Source: Thermomicrobiales bacterium | GTDB taxonomy: Bacteria; Chloroflexota; Chloroflexia; Thermomicrobiales; UBA6265 | Reading direction: 5' to 3' | Assembly (NCBI GenBank): GCA_030447145.1 | Contig: JAUJLY010000143.1 | Span: 1 to 7,111 of the forward strand | Length of the DNA: 7,111 bases | Program-made: the position numbers and the translations under genes | Shown here: piece by piece, positions 1 to 5,157 of the stretch | How the letters are laid out: every line of letters starts with the position of its first letter | Numbering within the stretch: the stretch's first letter is position 1 | Notes under the pieces: model-generated | Seen by the model: only the letters and a program-made list of their open reading frames with translations | Told to the model about the DNA's origin: nothing | Database searches by the model: none

Positions 1-1
1 A

Positions 2-67
2 CTGAGTGGTGGACACATGGGCCGCTGGAACCGGGCAGAGATGCTCGACCAGCGGTCTTTTTTGTAA
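2..67 (+). CDS. possible 3' end of an upstream gene (partial)
   Basis: One frame is open from the window edge to a TAA at 65-67. It would encode a C-terminal tail ending in ...MGRWNRAEMLDQRSFL. The residue mix looks protein-like rather than like a shadow frame, but 21 codons cannot identify a family. The stretch overlaps a terminator-like hairpin, so either the gene ends inside its own terminator or the frame is open by chance. A second frame is also open here, to a stop near 86, so openness alone is weak evidence. Confidence 0.25.
   Translation: MSGGHMGRWNRAEMLDQRSFL
22..63 (+). terminator. Rho-independent terminator-like hairpin
   Basis: Outer stem CCGCTGG (22-28) pairs perfectly with CCAGCGG (49-55). 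Inside it, CGGGCA (32-37) pairs with TGCTCG (42-47) with one G-U pair, closed by a GAGA tetraloop (38-41). A T-rich run, TCTTTTTT (56-63), follows at once. This two-part stem with a GNRA loop and T tract is the classic layout for intrinsic termination. It would separate an upstream transcript from the small-gene cassette that starts at about 105. Confidence 0.55.
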
Positions 68-104
68 ATGAACGAACGAAGAAATGAAGGAAAGGCCAGA
101 GCCT

Positions 105-227
105 ATGGACACTCCAGCAGCACCCGACCTTGAGCTTTTCCTTGACACTCTCATGCCGAAATTGCACTACGCACGCCACCATCATAGGTGGGTCCGGACC
201 GCACCGGCTGCCGGCCCACCGAGCTAA
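105..227 (+). CDS. 40-aa hypothetical protein
   Basis: This short ORF starts at ATG 105 and ends with TAA 225-227. The ATG is preceded by a purine-rich GAAGGAAAGG (about 87-96), a strong Shine-Dalgarno match at about 8-9 bases. The protein begins MDTPAAPDLELFLDTLMPKL and continues with a His/Arg-rich segment (HYARHHHRW, about residues 21-29) and a Pro/Ala tail. I do not recognise a family. It ends 4 bases before the next start (ATG 232), which fits the tight packing of the downstream small genes. Its presence argues that the helix-turn-helix gene does not begin at the upstream in-frame TTG 130, which would overlap this ORF. It could be a leader peptide for the cassette. Confidence 0.5.
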   Translation: MDTPAAPDLELFLDTLMPKLHYARHHHRWVRTAPAAGPPS

Positions 228-231
228 TGCC

Positions 232-627
232 ATGCGACACGATGCGACAGCCACCACCCTGACCTCCCGCCAGCGTCAAGCCATAGAGGCCATCCTTGCG
301 ACCGGGGATGTCTCGATCGCTGCCCAGTCGGTCGGTGTGAACCGGGCCACCCTCTACCGCTGGATGAAGCAACCGGCCTTTGTGCAGGCAGTGCACAGTG
401 CTGAGGCGGATGCGGTGGAGGATCTCTCGCGAATGCTGGTACGCCTGGGACGGACGGCGGTGGCAACGCTGGCCACGGCGATGAACGATCCGGCAACGCC
501 TGTGGCGACCAGGGTACGGGCGGCCGATGCGACGTTGAGCCGGCTGCTGCAGTTGCGGGAGCTGGCAACGCTGGAGCAGCGAGTGGCGGCCCTGGAGGCC
601 ATGGTTGGGCAGGAAAAGCACCGGTGA
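232..627 (+). CDS. Helix-turn-helix protein, phBC6A51 / small-terminase-like
   Basis: This 131-aa protein has an N-terminal DNA-binding domain of about 55 residues. TSRQRQAIEAIL (about 10-21) gives helix 1, VSIAAQSVGVNRATLYRW (about 26-43) is a clear helix-turn-helix, and KQPAFVQAV follows. The rest is an Ala/Leu/Arg-rich helical region ending in a coiled-coil-like RELATLEQRVAALEAMVG. The pattern matches phage-derived phBC6A51-type or terminase-small-subunit-like proteins, which are often found as isolated genes in bacterial genomes. I chose ATG 232 because a TTG at 130 would overlap the 105-227 ORF and add a low-complexity leader. The Shine-Dalgarno match before 232 is weak, so coupling to the upstream ORF is possible. 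The stop overlaps the next start as GTGA. DNA binding is well supported. A packaging role is unproven, since no large terminase is visible. Confidence 0.75.
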   Translation: MRHDATATTLTSRQRQAIEAILATGDVSIAAQSVGVNRATLYRWMKQPAFVQAVHSAEADAVEDLSRMLVRLGRTAVATLATAMNDPATPVATRVRAADATLSRLLQLRELATLEQRVAALEAMVGQEKHR

Positions 628-887
628 AGTACCAGATGGAGCGCCGTCTTGGGCGACTGGAAGCCTCGCAGCAGCACCTCACTATTGTGGCGATGGCCAA
701 GACCAGTGCACCAGAGATGGGCGTTGAGGTGGACGAATTGATGGCAGACACCGAGGCGATGCTGGCGGAGTGCCAGCGGTATGGGCTCACGACGTTGGAA
801 GCGATGATCCAGCATTTCGCGGCGAAGGACGGGATCTCCCCAGAAGTGCTCCGGGAGGAAATGGACGCGCTTGGAGCAATGCAGTGA
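624..887 (+). CDS. 87-aa hypothetical helical protein
   Basis: GTG 624 overlaps the preceding stop by 4 bases (GTGA), with AGGAAAA about 7 bases upstream serving as ribosome binding site, so translational coupling is likely. The protein begins MKYQMERRLGRLEASQQHL, a charged helical start. It then has an acidic middle (VDELMADTEAMLAECQRYGL) and a helical end (SPEVLREEMDALGAMQ). There are no membrane segments or catalytic motifs. No family is recognised. Its place between a helix-turn-helix gene and a zinc-ribbon gene suggests a small accessory protein of a phage-like cassette. Confidence 0.6.
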   Translation: MKYQMERRLGRLEASQQHLTIVAMAKTSAPEMGVEVDELMADTEAMLAECQRYGLTTLEAMIQHFAAKDGISPEVLREEMDALGAMQ

Positions 888-1084
888 AGCGCCTGGGAAA
901 GCGGGTCCAGGTGATGGAGAGTCGCCAACCGTTGGGATGTGCCACCTGCCGGCTCTGGCATGGCGTCGTCATCGAGGACAGCTTCGGGGGACGGAGCCGG
1001 TCCGATCGGTGCCCCGACTGCGGCCGTGCCGTTCCACCGGTGCAGATCATCTTCCTGGAGGGTATCCCTTGGGACTGTGTCTAG
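884..1084 (+). CDS. 66-aa zinc-ribbon-like protein
   Basis: GTG 884 overlaps the previous stop by 4 bases (GTGA), repeating the coupling seen at 624. The 66-aa product has a basic start (MKRLGKRVQVMESRQP) and two Cys pairs, CATC (C19, C22) and CPDC (C43, C46), about 20 residues apart. This is the layout of a four-Cys zinc ribbon. Between them lie LWHGVVIEDSF and a basic GRSRSDR stretch. The C-terminal IIFLEGIPWD is hydrophobic. The same frame is open further upstream to 770, but that would lie inside the preceding gene. Zinc binding is inferred from Cys spacing. The function is unknown. Confidence 0.6.
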   Translation: MKRLGKRVQVMESRQPLGCATCRLWHGVVIEDSFGGRSRSDRCPDCGRAVPPVQIIFLEGIPWDCV

Positions 1085-1107
1085 GACTCTCACGAGAGGT
1101 GACCGTC

Positions 1108-1302
1108 ATGCCCCAGCAGCAGCTCCGAACGCGTATTGATCGGCTCTTGGCATGGGCACCACCGCGATGGCCCTCCCCGATCGCCTGGTCTCAGCTCTCG
1201 CTGGACGATCTCGAGGTTCTGGAACAGCTCGCCCTCCGGGCGAAGGCGCTTCCGGCCGGGCAGACTTTTGTCGCAACGCTGGACGAAGATGAACGGGCAT
1301 GA
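1108..1302 (+). CDS. 64-aa hypothetical protein
   Basis: ATG 1108 follows a good Shine-Dalgarno (GAGAGGTGA, 1094-1102) at about 6 bases. The product begins MPQQQLRTRIDRLLAWAPPR, has a helical LSLDDLEVLEQLALRAKAL middle and ends acidic (TLDEDERA). The LRTRIDRLL start resembles the LQARLDKLV segment encoded just upstream of the next gene's apparent start, so the two may share an ancestral N-terminal helix. After the TGA stop the same frame stays open for 14 more codons, encoding a protein-like LGRIAAKAGREAPV tail to a second stop at 1345-1347. A recent nonsense change or stop readthrough is therefore possible. No family is recognised. Confidence 0.55.
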   Translation: MPQQQLRTRIDRLLAWAPPRWPSPIAWSQLSLDDLEVLEQLALRAKALPAGQTFVATLDEDERA

Positions 1303-1402
1303 CTGGGGCGTATTGCCGCGAAGGCAGGGCGGGAAGCACCGGTCTGATAGGGGGAGATGTCCGATGTGACAGGGACGGCTGCAGGCGCGACTGGATAAGC
1401 TG

Positions 1403-1690
1403 GTGCTCTCGCCCCGGCGCCTGGGGACGATGGTGACCATCTTCCCGGACGACTGGTCAGAGGGCGCGCAGGCCGCCTACGATGTCGCGTCACTGGCAGG
1501 TGACACCTCTCATATGGCGGCGATCATCCGCGAGCAAACGGGGCAGCAGGTCATCTTCGACGACACGCCGGTTCCCAATGTGATCGAGATCGGGCGCTGG
1601 ACTACGGACCCAGCGACCATGCATGGGGAGCCGGGCGGGTGGTTATGCAGCACGTCACAACCCTTAGGAAAAGATTCTTACACCAATTGA
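1403..1690 (+). CDS. Hypothetical protein, 5' end probably frameshifted or truncated
   Basis: This is 95 aa from GTG 1403. The core reads VTIFPDDWSEGAQAAYDVAS, then a segment HMAAIIREQTGQQVIFDD and PVPNVIEIG. No family is recognised. The start is doubtful. The frame is open and protein-like back to 1370 (QGRLQARLDKLV), but the ATG 1364 in that frame is immediately followed by TGA. GTG 1366 is well placed after GGGGGAG (1350-1356) but reads into TAA (1396-1398). Dropping one G from the pair at 1377-1378 would join GTG 1366 to this frame as MTGTLQARLDKLV. The visible gene therefore looks like a slightly broken longer one, or it uses the poorly supported GTG 1403. Confidence 0.45.
   Translation: MLSPRRLGTMVTIFPDDWSEGAQAAYDVASLAGDTSHMAAIIREQTGQQVIFDDTPVPNVIEIGRWTTDPATMHGEPGGWLCSTSQPLGKDSYTN
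1676..1683 (-). promoter_or_regulatory. Operator-like half-site, third copy
   Basis: The minus strand reads GTGTAAGA here, identical to the eight bases at the right half of the two candidate BlaI operators (1897-1904 region and 5122-5129 region). The full dyad is not conserved: the flanking bases give TTGGTGTAAGAA. It lies at the 3' end of the preceding hypothetical gene, about 210 bases upstream of the operator at 1889. It may be an auxiliary site, the remains of one, or chance. Confidence 0.2.
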
Positions 1691-1745
1691 TTAAATCGAT
1701 GCTCTCGGTGTTCTGATCTCCTCAATTGCCTGTTCCTCGCTTTCT

Positions 1746-1890
1746 GTGATCGATCTGACGGCACCTTGTTTGACCCTGGACCTCGGTTGCCCCCTGCGCC
1801 TTCCGGTCGGCACATCCCTGATGATCATGGCGATCATCTCAGAGCAGGCGGGGTCGCGCGTGACAGGTCCCATCATTGGACGCCAATGCT
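1746..1890 (+). pseudogene. Possible decayed copy of the 1403-1690 gene
   Basis: Bases 1829-1853 match 1519-1543 at a constant offset of 310, with 20 of 25 identical. The encoded peptides agree (GTSLMIMAIISEQAGSRV against DTSHMAAIIREQTGQQV), and one Gln codon differs silently (CAG/CAA), which suggests common coding ancestry. Beyond this core the frame diverges and has no ribosome binding site or family resemblance. It also runs into the promoter and operator of the next operon. The limits given are approximate: they span from the GTG that opens the frame to the edge of the operator. Confidence 0.3.
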
Positions 1891-1905
1891 TACGTCGTGT
1901 AAGAT
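1876..1905 (+). promoter_or_regulatory. Candidate promoter of the propeller-blaI operon
   Basis: A weak sigma70-type pair is visible: TTGGAC (1876-1881), 18 bases, then TAAGAT (1900-1905). The -10 would lie inside the right half of the operator dyad, so a bound repressor would block it. Neither hexamer is a close consensus match. An alternative -35 is GTGACA at 1860-1865, which lacks a good -10. The operator position is better supported than the exact hexamers. Confidence 0.3.
1889..1903. promoter_or_regulatory. Candidate BlaI operator 1
   Basis: This is a perfect 5-bp inverted repeat, CTTAC-N5-GTAAG. It extends on the right into a 16-base block (1891-1906) that matches 14 of 16 bases of the second site at 5116-5131 (TACRTYGTGTAAGATT). 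BlaI/MecI/CopY-family repressors bind dyads built on TAC(A)/(T)GTA half-sites. The site sits about 50 bases upstream of the first gene of the operon that encodes a BlaI-family repressor, as expected for autoregulation. Confidence 0.6.
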
Positions 1906-1953
1906 TACTAGAGATAGCACATCGGTGTAGCGGATTCATGTCGAAAGGCGAGC

Positions 1954-2925
1954 GTGGTGGCCAAGGCCCGACAACAGAGAGCGACAACCAGAGCCGTCGC
2001 CTATTCTCCGAAGCGACAAAGAGCAGCGAGTGGCGAGAAACCGTCTTTTTGGTCTCTGTGGGCGGTCCCGCTCACGATCTTGGCGGTTGTTCTCCTCGGC
2101 CTCGGGGTATGGTCGGTAATGTCGTCCTCGGGAAGTGGGGTGGGCACCGCTGGCAACGTCCAGCCAATCTCGACGCTGGATACGCCTGATTTTCACTCCC
2201 TCCTTGTTGACCCTCAAGATCCTGAGCACATCTTGTTTGGCAGTCATTCCGGGGTCAAAGAAAGCCACGATGGCGGGTTCAGTTGGGAAGATGGCGAGCT
2301 TCGTAACGCCGATGCCATGCAGCTGACCGCCAGTCCCGGGGCTCCGGAGACTCTGTATGCGACCGGCCACGATGTCTTCCAGGTTAGCCGTGACAGTGGA
2401 CAAAGCTGGCAGCCCGTCTCGCACAATCTCCCCGGCACTGATATCCATGGATTTGCCCAGGACCCAAGCGACCCCCAGCGTCTCTACGCCTTCGTTGTCG
2501 GTGCCGGCATCTTCACCTCGCAGGACGGAGGGACGACGTGGGCCGCGCTGCCTGCTCAACCCCCGGGCGGCGGCATGCACCTCGCGCTTGCCTCCGATGG
2601 ATCAGCGCTCTACGCAGCAACGGGAGCGGGTCTGCTGGAGAGCACTGACCAGGGGGCAACGTGGTCACCACTCCCGGCTCAACCGAGCGGTCAAATCATC
2701 AGCCTTGCCATTCCTGCCAGCGATCCGCAAATGATCTACGCTGGCACACCGAACGGACTGGAGAAGAGTACCGACGGGGGGAAGACTTGGACGGCACTTG
2801 AGCCGCAGGGAGTGCCGGTGATCGCCCTTACGGTGCCATCAACCAACCCGGATCAGGTACTCTTCGTAAGTGACGCGGGTGCCGTGTACCGCAGCGATGA
2901 CGGTGGTGTGACGTGGCGCTCGTAG
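1954..2925 (+). CDS. Membrane-anchored Asp-box (BNR/YCF48-like) beta-propeller
   Basis: This 323-aa protein has a basic cytoplasmic N-terminus (1-33), one transmembrane segment (about 37-56, AVPLTILAVVLLGLGVW), a Ser/Gly linker and an extracytoplasmic repeat domain. Six Asp-boxes of the form S-x-D-x-G-x-x-W are visible at about 104, 145, 189, 230, 272 and 314, spaced 41-44 residues apart. The series runs SHDGGFSW to SDDGGVTW and stops two residues after the last box. This is the signature of sialidase-like or YCF48/sortilin-type beta-propellers. No sialidase Arg triad can be assigned, so a binding or scaffold role is more likely than catalysis. GTG 1954 has AAAGGCGAG upstream. An upstream ATG at 1938 is in another frame. 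It ends 28 bases before the blaI-type gene and is probably co-transcribed with it. Its placement suggests a sensor or assembly-factor role (inference). Confidence 0.82.
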   Translation: MVAKARQQRATTRAVAYSPKRQRAASGEKPSFWSLWAVPLTILAVVLLGLGVWSVMSSSGSGVGTAGNVQPISTLDTPDFHSLLVDPQDPEHILFGSHSGVKESHDGGFSWEDGELRNADAMQLTASPGAPETLYATGHDVFQVSRDSGQSWQPVSHNLPGTDIHGFAQDPSDPQRLYAFVVGAGIFTSQDGGTTWAALPAQPPGGGMHLALASDGSALYAATGAGLLESTDQGATWSPLPAQPSGQIISLAIPASDPQMIYAGTPNGLEKSTDGGKTWTALEPQGVPVIALTVPSTNPDQVLFVSDAGAVYRSDDGGVTWRS

Positions 2926-2953
2926 GTCGAGCGCGAAAGTATGAGGTCTGGGT

Positions 2954-3364
2954 ATGAACATTCACCGCTTCAATTTCGATGGCCTCGGGCTCACCCGCGT
3001 GTTGGGGGAGCTGGAGGCACGGATTATGGAGGCGGTCTGGCAGCTTGGAACGCCGACTGGCAAGGAGATTTGTGACGCACTCGATCCTGGTGCCCACTAC
3101 AAGACCGTGCTGACGGTGACGAATCGCCTTGTTGAGAAGGGGCTGCTCACCCGGGAATCGACGGGTGCGCGTGCCTTTCGCTATCGTGCGACAGAGAGTC
3201 GTGAGGTCTTTTTGGACCGCGTTGCCGCCAGTGTGGCAAACGGTCTGGTCGGGGACTTCGGCCAGCACGGGCTCGCCCAGCTCGTGAAGGCAGCAGAGGC
3301 AGTTGATCCTACCTATCTCGATGAGATCGAGCGGCTGGTGCGTGAGCGAAAGGGACGGCAGTGA
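2954..3364 (+). CDS. blaI: BlaI/MecI-family transcriptional repressor
   Basis: This 136-aa protein matches the size of the Penicillinase_R (BlaI/MecI/CopY) family. The winged helix begins with LGELEARIMEAVWQLG (about 17-32), continues GKEICDAL and has recognition-helix residues YKTVLTVTNRLVEKGLL (about 49-65). The wing is STGARAFRYRAT. The C-terminal part (about 85-130) is helical, as in the family's dimerisation domain. The only cysteine is C40 in the DNA-binding domain. The CopY-type CxCx4CxC copper-binding tail is absent, so induction is more likely by proteolysis than by direct metal binding. ATG 2954 has GAGGT 6 bases upstream. The stop overlaps the M56 peptidase gene, the usual blaI-blaR pairing. 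Likely targets are its own operon and the unit starting at 5158. Confidence 0.92.
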   Translation: MNIHRFNFDGLGLTRVLGELEARIMEAVWQLGTPTGKEICDALDPGAHYKTVLTVTNRLVEKGLLTRESTGARAFRYRATESREVFLDRVAASVANGLVGDFGQHGLAQLVKAAEAVDPTYLDEIERLVRERKGRQ

Positions 3365-4263
3365 TGCGATCGAAACGTCTCCTCCCACGCCTACAGCACG
3401 GTCCCAGTGGGGCCGCCGCGCTGGTGACTGGATCGATCGTCGCATTCCTTGCCGTCGACCCAGACCCACTTCTTCCTGTCGCACGTGCCTACCGCACATT
3501 GTGCGACCAATATCCCGTTCTCACCCTGTTGACCTTCCACGCTCCGCCACTTCCACTGGTGTTCGTACTGTTACTTGCCGGGCTCACGCTGTTGGCTGGC
3601 ACGTGGGCAGGCGTTACCGGCCTGGTTGGTACCCGCCGCTTCAACAGGCGGGTGCGGCAGAGCGCGCTGCCGCTGCCGACCCGCCTTCTCCGGATCGGTA
3701 CTGACTTGGGGATCGGGGATCAGCTGACGTACCTGGCATGGGAGAAGCCAGCCGCCTGCTGCTATGGGTTCATCCGCCCGCGTATTGCCGTCACGGCAGC
3801 ATTGGTCAGCCAACTGGATGATGAAGAACTGCTTGCGGTGCTCGCTCACGAACGCCAACATCTTCTTCGCCGCGATCCTCTGCGCTACCTTGTCCTTCAC
3901 GCGCTGACGGCGGCGGCATTTATCTTCCCGGTGGCTCCCGCACTCCGACGGCGCCAGGAGGCACGGATCGAGTTGGCGGCAGACAGTGCAGCGCTCGCTG
4001 TGGCCCCGCGCGGGGCGCTTGCGGGCGCGATGCTGGCCGTGCTCGACGTACCCCCAGTACCCGTGGCCGGCGCGGCCTGGCTGACCGCGACGGAGGCCCG
4101 CATCGCCCACCTCAGCGGACGGAACCTCATGCCAGAGATCCCCGTCGGGCCCGTTGTGGCCAGCGTCGGACTCGCTCTCGTCATCATCATGACCACCATC
4201 GATCTTGCCGCATCGGCGAACCTGGTTGAGATCGTGTGCGCGCTTTGCACCGGTGGCCACTGA
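3364..4263 (+). CDS. M56 (BlaR1-type) membrane zinc metallopeptidase without sensor domain
   Basis: This protein is about 299 aa. Hydrophobic segments near residues 17-32, 63-90, 178-195 and 263-285 indicate an integral membrane protein. The cytoplasmic loop carries the zinc-protease motif HERQH (about 163-167, HExxH) and a downstream ELAAD (about 204-208) that can supply the third ligand. BlaR1/MecR1 proteases of this family trigger cleavage of their BlaI/MecI repressor. BlaR1 is about 600 aa with a C-terminal penicillin-binding sensor. Here the chain ends about 15 residues after the last membrane segment, so no such sensor exists. The start overlaps the repressor gene: ATG 3364 shares one base with its TGA, and GTG 3361 would overlap by four. 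AGGGA (3351-3355) suits either. The signal sensed is unknown; beta-lactam sensing is not supported. Confidence 0.88.
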   Translation: MRSKRLLPRLQHGPSGAAALVTGSIVAFLAVDPDPLLPVARAYRTLCDQYPVLTLLTFHAPPLPLVFVLLLAGLTLLAGTWAGVTGLVGTRRFNRRVRQSALPLPTRLLRIGTDLGIGDQLTYLAWEKPAACCYGFIRPRIAVTAALVSQLDDEELLAVLAHERQHLLRRDPLRYLVLHALTAAAFIFPVAPALRRRQEARIELAADSAALAVAPRGALAGAMLAVLDVPPVPVAGAAWLTATEARIAHLSGRNLMPEIPVGPVVASVGLALVIIMTTIDLAASANLVEIVCALCTGGH

Positions 4264-4278
4264 GGAAAGTCGAGGACA

Positions 4279-5043
4279 ATGCTGCGCGACGTGATCCTTG
4301 ACTGGTACGTCTTCATGAGCTCGCTCAGCGCCCGCGTGACAACCGATGTCCTGCTGCTCGACCAACGGGTCGGTATCCCGGTCATAAGCGCAGTGCTGCT
4401 TGGTCTCCTTGGTGCAGCGGCCCCGTGTCAGCTTACTCAGAGCGTTGGAATGATCGCCGTCCTGGGCCGCACCGAGGCCGGACGCCCTCGGTGGAGAGCG
4501 ACCTTGTCCTATCTGGCCGGCAAAGCCCTGGTCTATACCTCTCTCGGGCTCCTGGCGGTGGCAGTGGGGGCTAGCCTCTCGGAACTCTCCATCCCGATCT
4601 TCGTGGCTGCGAGGAAGGTGCTTGGTCCCCTGATGATGGTCATCGGACTTGGCATGATCGGGGTCCTCCGCTTCTCCTGGGCACCGGGACACGGGTTGGC
4701 CATGCGGCTCCGACAAACGCTGCGACGCCGGGGAGAGGGGACGCCCTTCCTGCTCGGGGTAGCGTTCGGCTTTGCCTTCTGTCCAACCCTCTTTGCCCTC
4801 TTCTTCGGACTCCTCATTCCGCTAGCACTCTCGCGGCCGGAAGGGCTGGTCTACCCCGCGCTCTTCGCACTCGGCACGGCGCTCCCGCTGGTAACGATCC
4901 TCAGCGTGCTTTCAATCGGCGGTGGATCCCTGCGTGGCTATGTGCAGCAGGTGGGTCACGCTCAGCGCGTCCTTGCCGTGCTCGCGGGCGTCGTGCTGGT
5001 GATGGTCGGACTCCACGATACGCTACTCTACTGGCTGATCTAG
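4279..5043 (+). CDS. ccdA: CcdA/DsbD-family transmembrane thiol electron carrier
   Basis: This 254-aa, strongly hydrophobic protein has about six membrane segments. The paired cysteines expected of CcdA-type carriers are present. One is in an early segment, GAAAPCQLTQ (C50). The other is in the symmetry-related segment, GFAFCPTLFALFFG (C168). Each is flanked by the Pro/Gly pattern of the family. CcdA proteins move electrons from cytoplasmic thioredoxin across the membrane to extracytoplasmic thioredoxin-like partners such as TlpA/ResA. The TlpA-like protein encoded at 5435 is the obvious partner. The gene lies 15 bases after the M56 gene, probably in the same operon. GAGGAAAG lies about 10 bases before ATG 4279. 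The related TauE/SafE or DsbD_2-type groups are an alternative name, but the two Cys favour redox over sulfite export. Confidence 0.8.
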   Translation: MLRDVILDWYVFMSSLSARVTTDVLLLDQRVGIPVISAVLLGLLGAAAPCQLTQSVGMIAVLGRTEAGRPRWRATLSYLAGKALVYTSLGLLAVAVGASLSELSIPIFVAARKVLGPLMMVIGLGMIGVLRFSWAPGHGLAMRLRQTLRRRGEGTPFLLGVAFGFAFCPTLFALFFGLLIPLALSRPEGLVYPALFALGTALPLVTILSVLSIGGGSLRGYVQQVGHAQRVLAVLAGVVLVMVGLHDTLLYWLI

Positions 5044-5086
5044 GTAGTTCCAGCTCCGAATACAGGGCACCGCGGCACATCATTCC

Positions 5087-5114
5087 TTGACACACCATCC
5101 CCGCACTTTATATC
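5087..5114 (+). promoter_or_regulatory. Sigma70-type promoter for the 5158 operon
   Basis: A perfect -35 TTGACA (5087-5092) is followed after 16 bases by TATATC (5109-5114), a 4/6 match to the -10. TATCCT (5111-5116) at 18 bases is an alternative. The predicted transcription start, near 5120, falls inside the dyad at 5114-5128, the position expected for repression by steric block. The 5' leader would be about 37 bases to ATG 5158. Confidence 0.6.
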
Positions 5115-5128
5115 CTACATTGTGTAAG
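5114..5128. promoter_or_regulatory. Candidate BlaI operator 2
   Basis: CCTAC-N5-GTAAG is the same dyad as at 1889-1903 with one arm base changed. It also contains TACA-N3-TGTA (5116-5126). The block 5116-5131 matches 14 of 16 bases of 1891-1906. It covers the end of the -10 and the predicted transcription start. The sequence match, the same position relative to both gene units and the nearby BlaI-family gene together make this the best regulatory signal in the window. Confidence 0.65.
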
Positions 5129-5157
5129 ATTTATTCGTGAGCGGGATGGAGACGACG

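Noticed and set aside
142..170. TTGACA at 142-147 as a promoter -35
   Set aside because: At 17 bases the -10 would be CACTAC, a poor match, and the site is inside the likely 40-aa ORF.
224..1093. Long 289-codon open frame on the minus strand across the small-gene cassette
   Set aside because: Its product is Pro/Ser/Arg-rich low complexity with no motifs, and it lies opposite several better supported genes with ribosome binding sites and GTGA couplings. It is a GC-rich shadow.
1299..1436. 45-aa ORF starting at ATG 1299 in an ATGA overlap with the previous stop
   Set aside because: The overlap fits the local style, but the product is rich in Cys, Trp, Arg and Gly as in shadow frames, and it overlaps the more natural LQARLDKLV frame.
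1691..1987. 98-codon minus-strand open frame with a protein-like C-terminus (ESEEQAIEEIRTPRASI)
   Set aside because: It overlaps the operator, the promoter and the start of the propeller gene, has no recognised family, and the + strand shows a repeat of a coding core instead. It was considered but is not supported.
2954..4263. Beta-lactam resistance regulation by BlaI/BlaR1
   Set aside because: There is no penicillin-binding sensor on the M56 protein and no beta-lactamase or PBP gene nearby. The neighbours are thiol/copper proteins.
3571..4716. 381-codon open frame on the minus strand opposite the M56 and CcdA genes
   Set aside because: It spans two clear, family-recognisable + strand genes and encodes a His/Arg/Gln-rich product with no recognisable domain.
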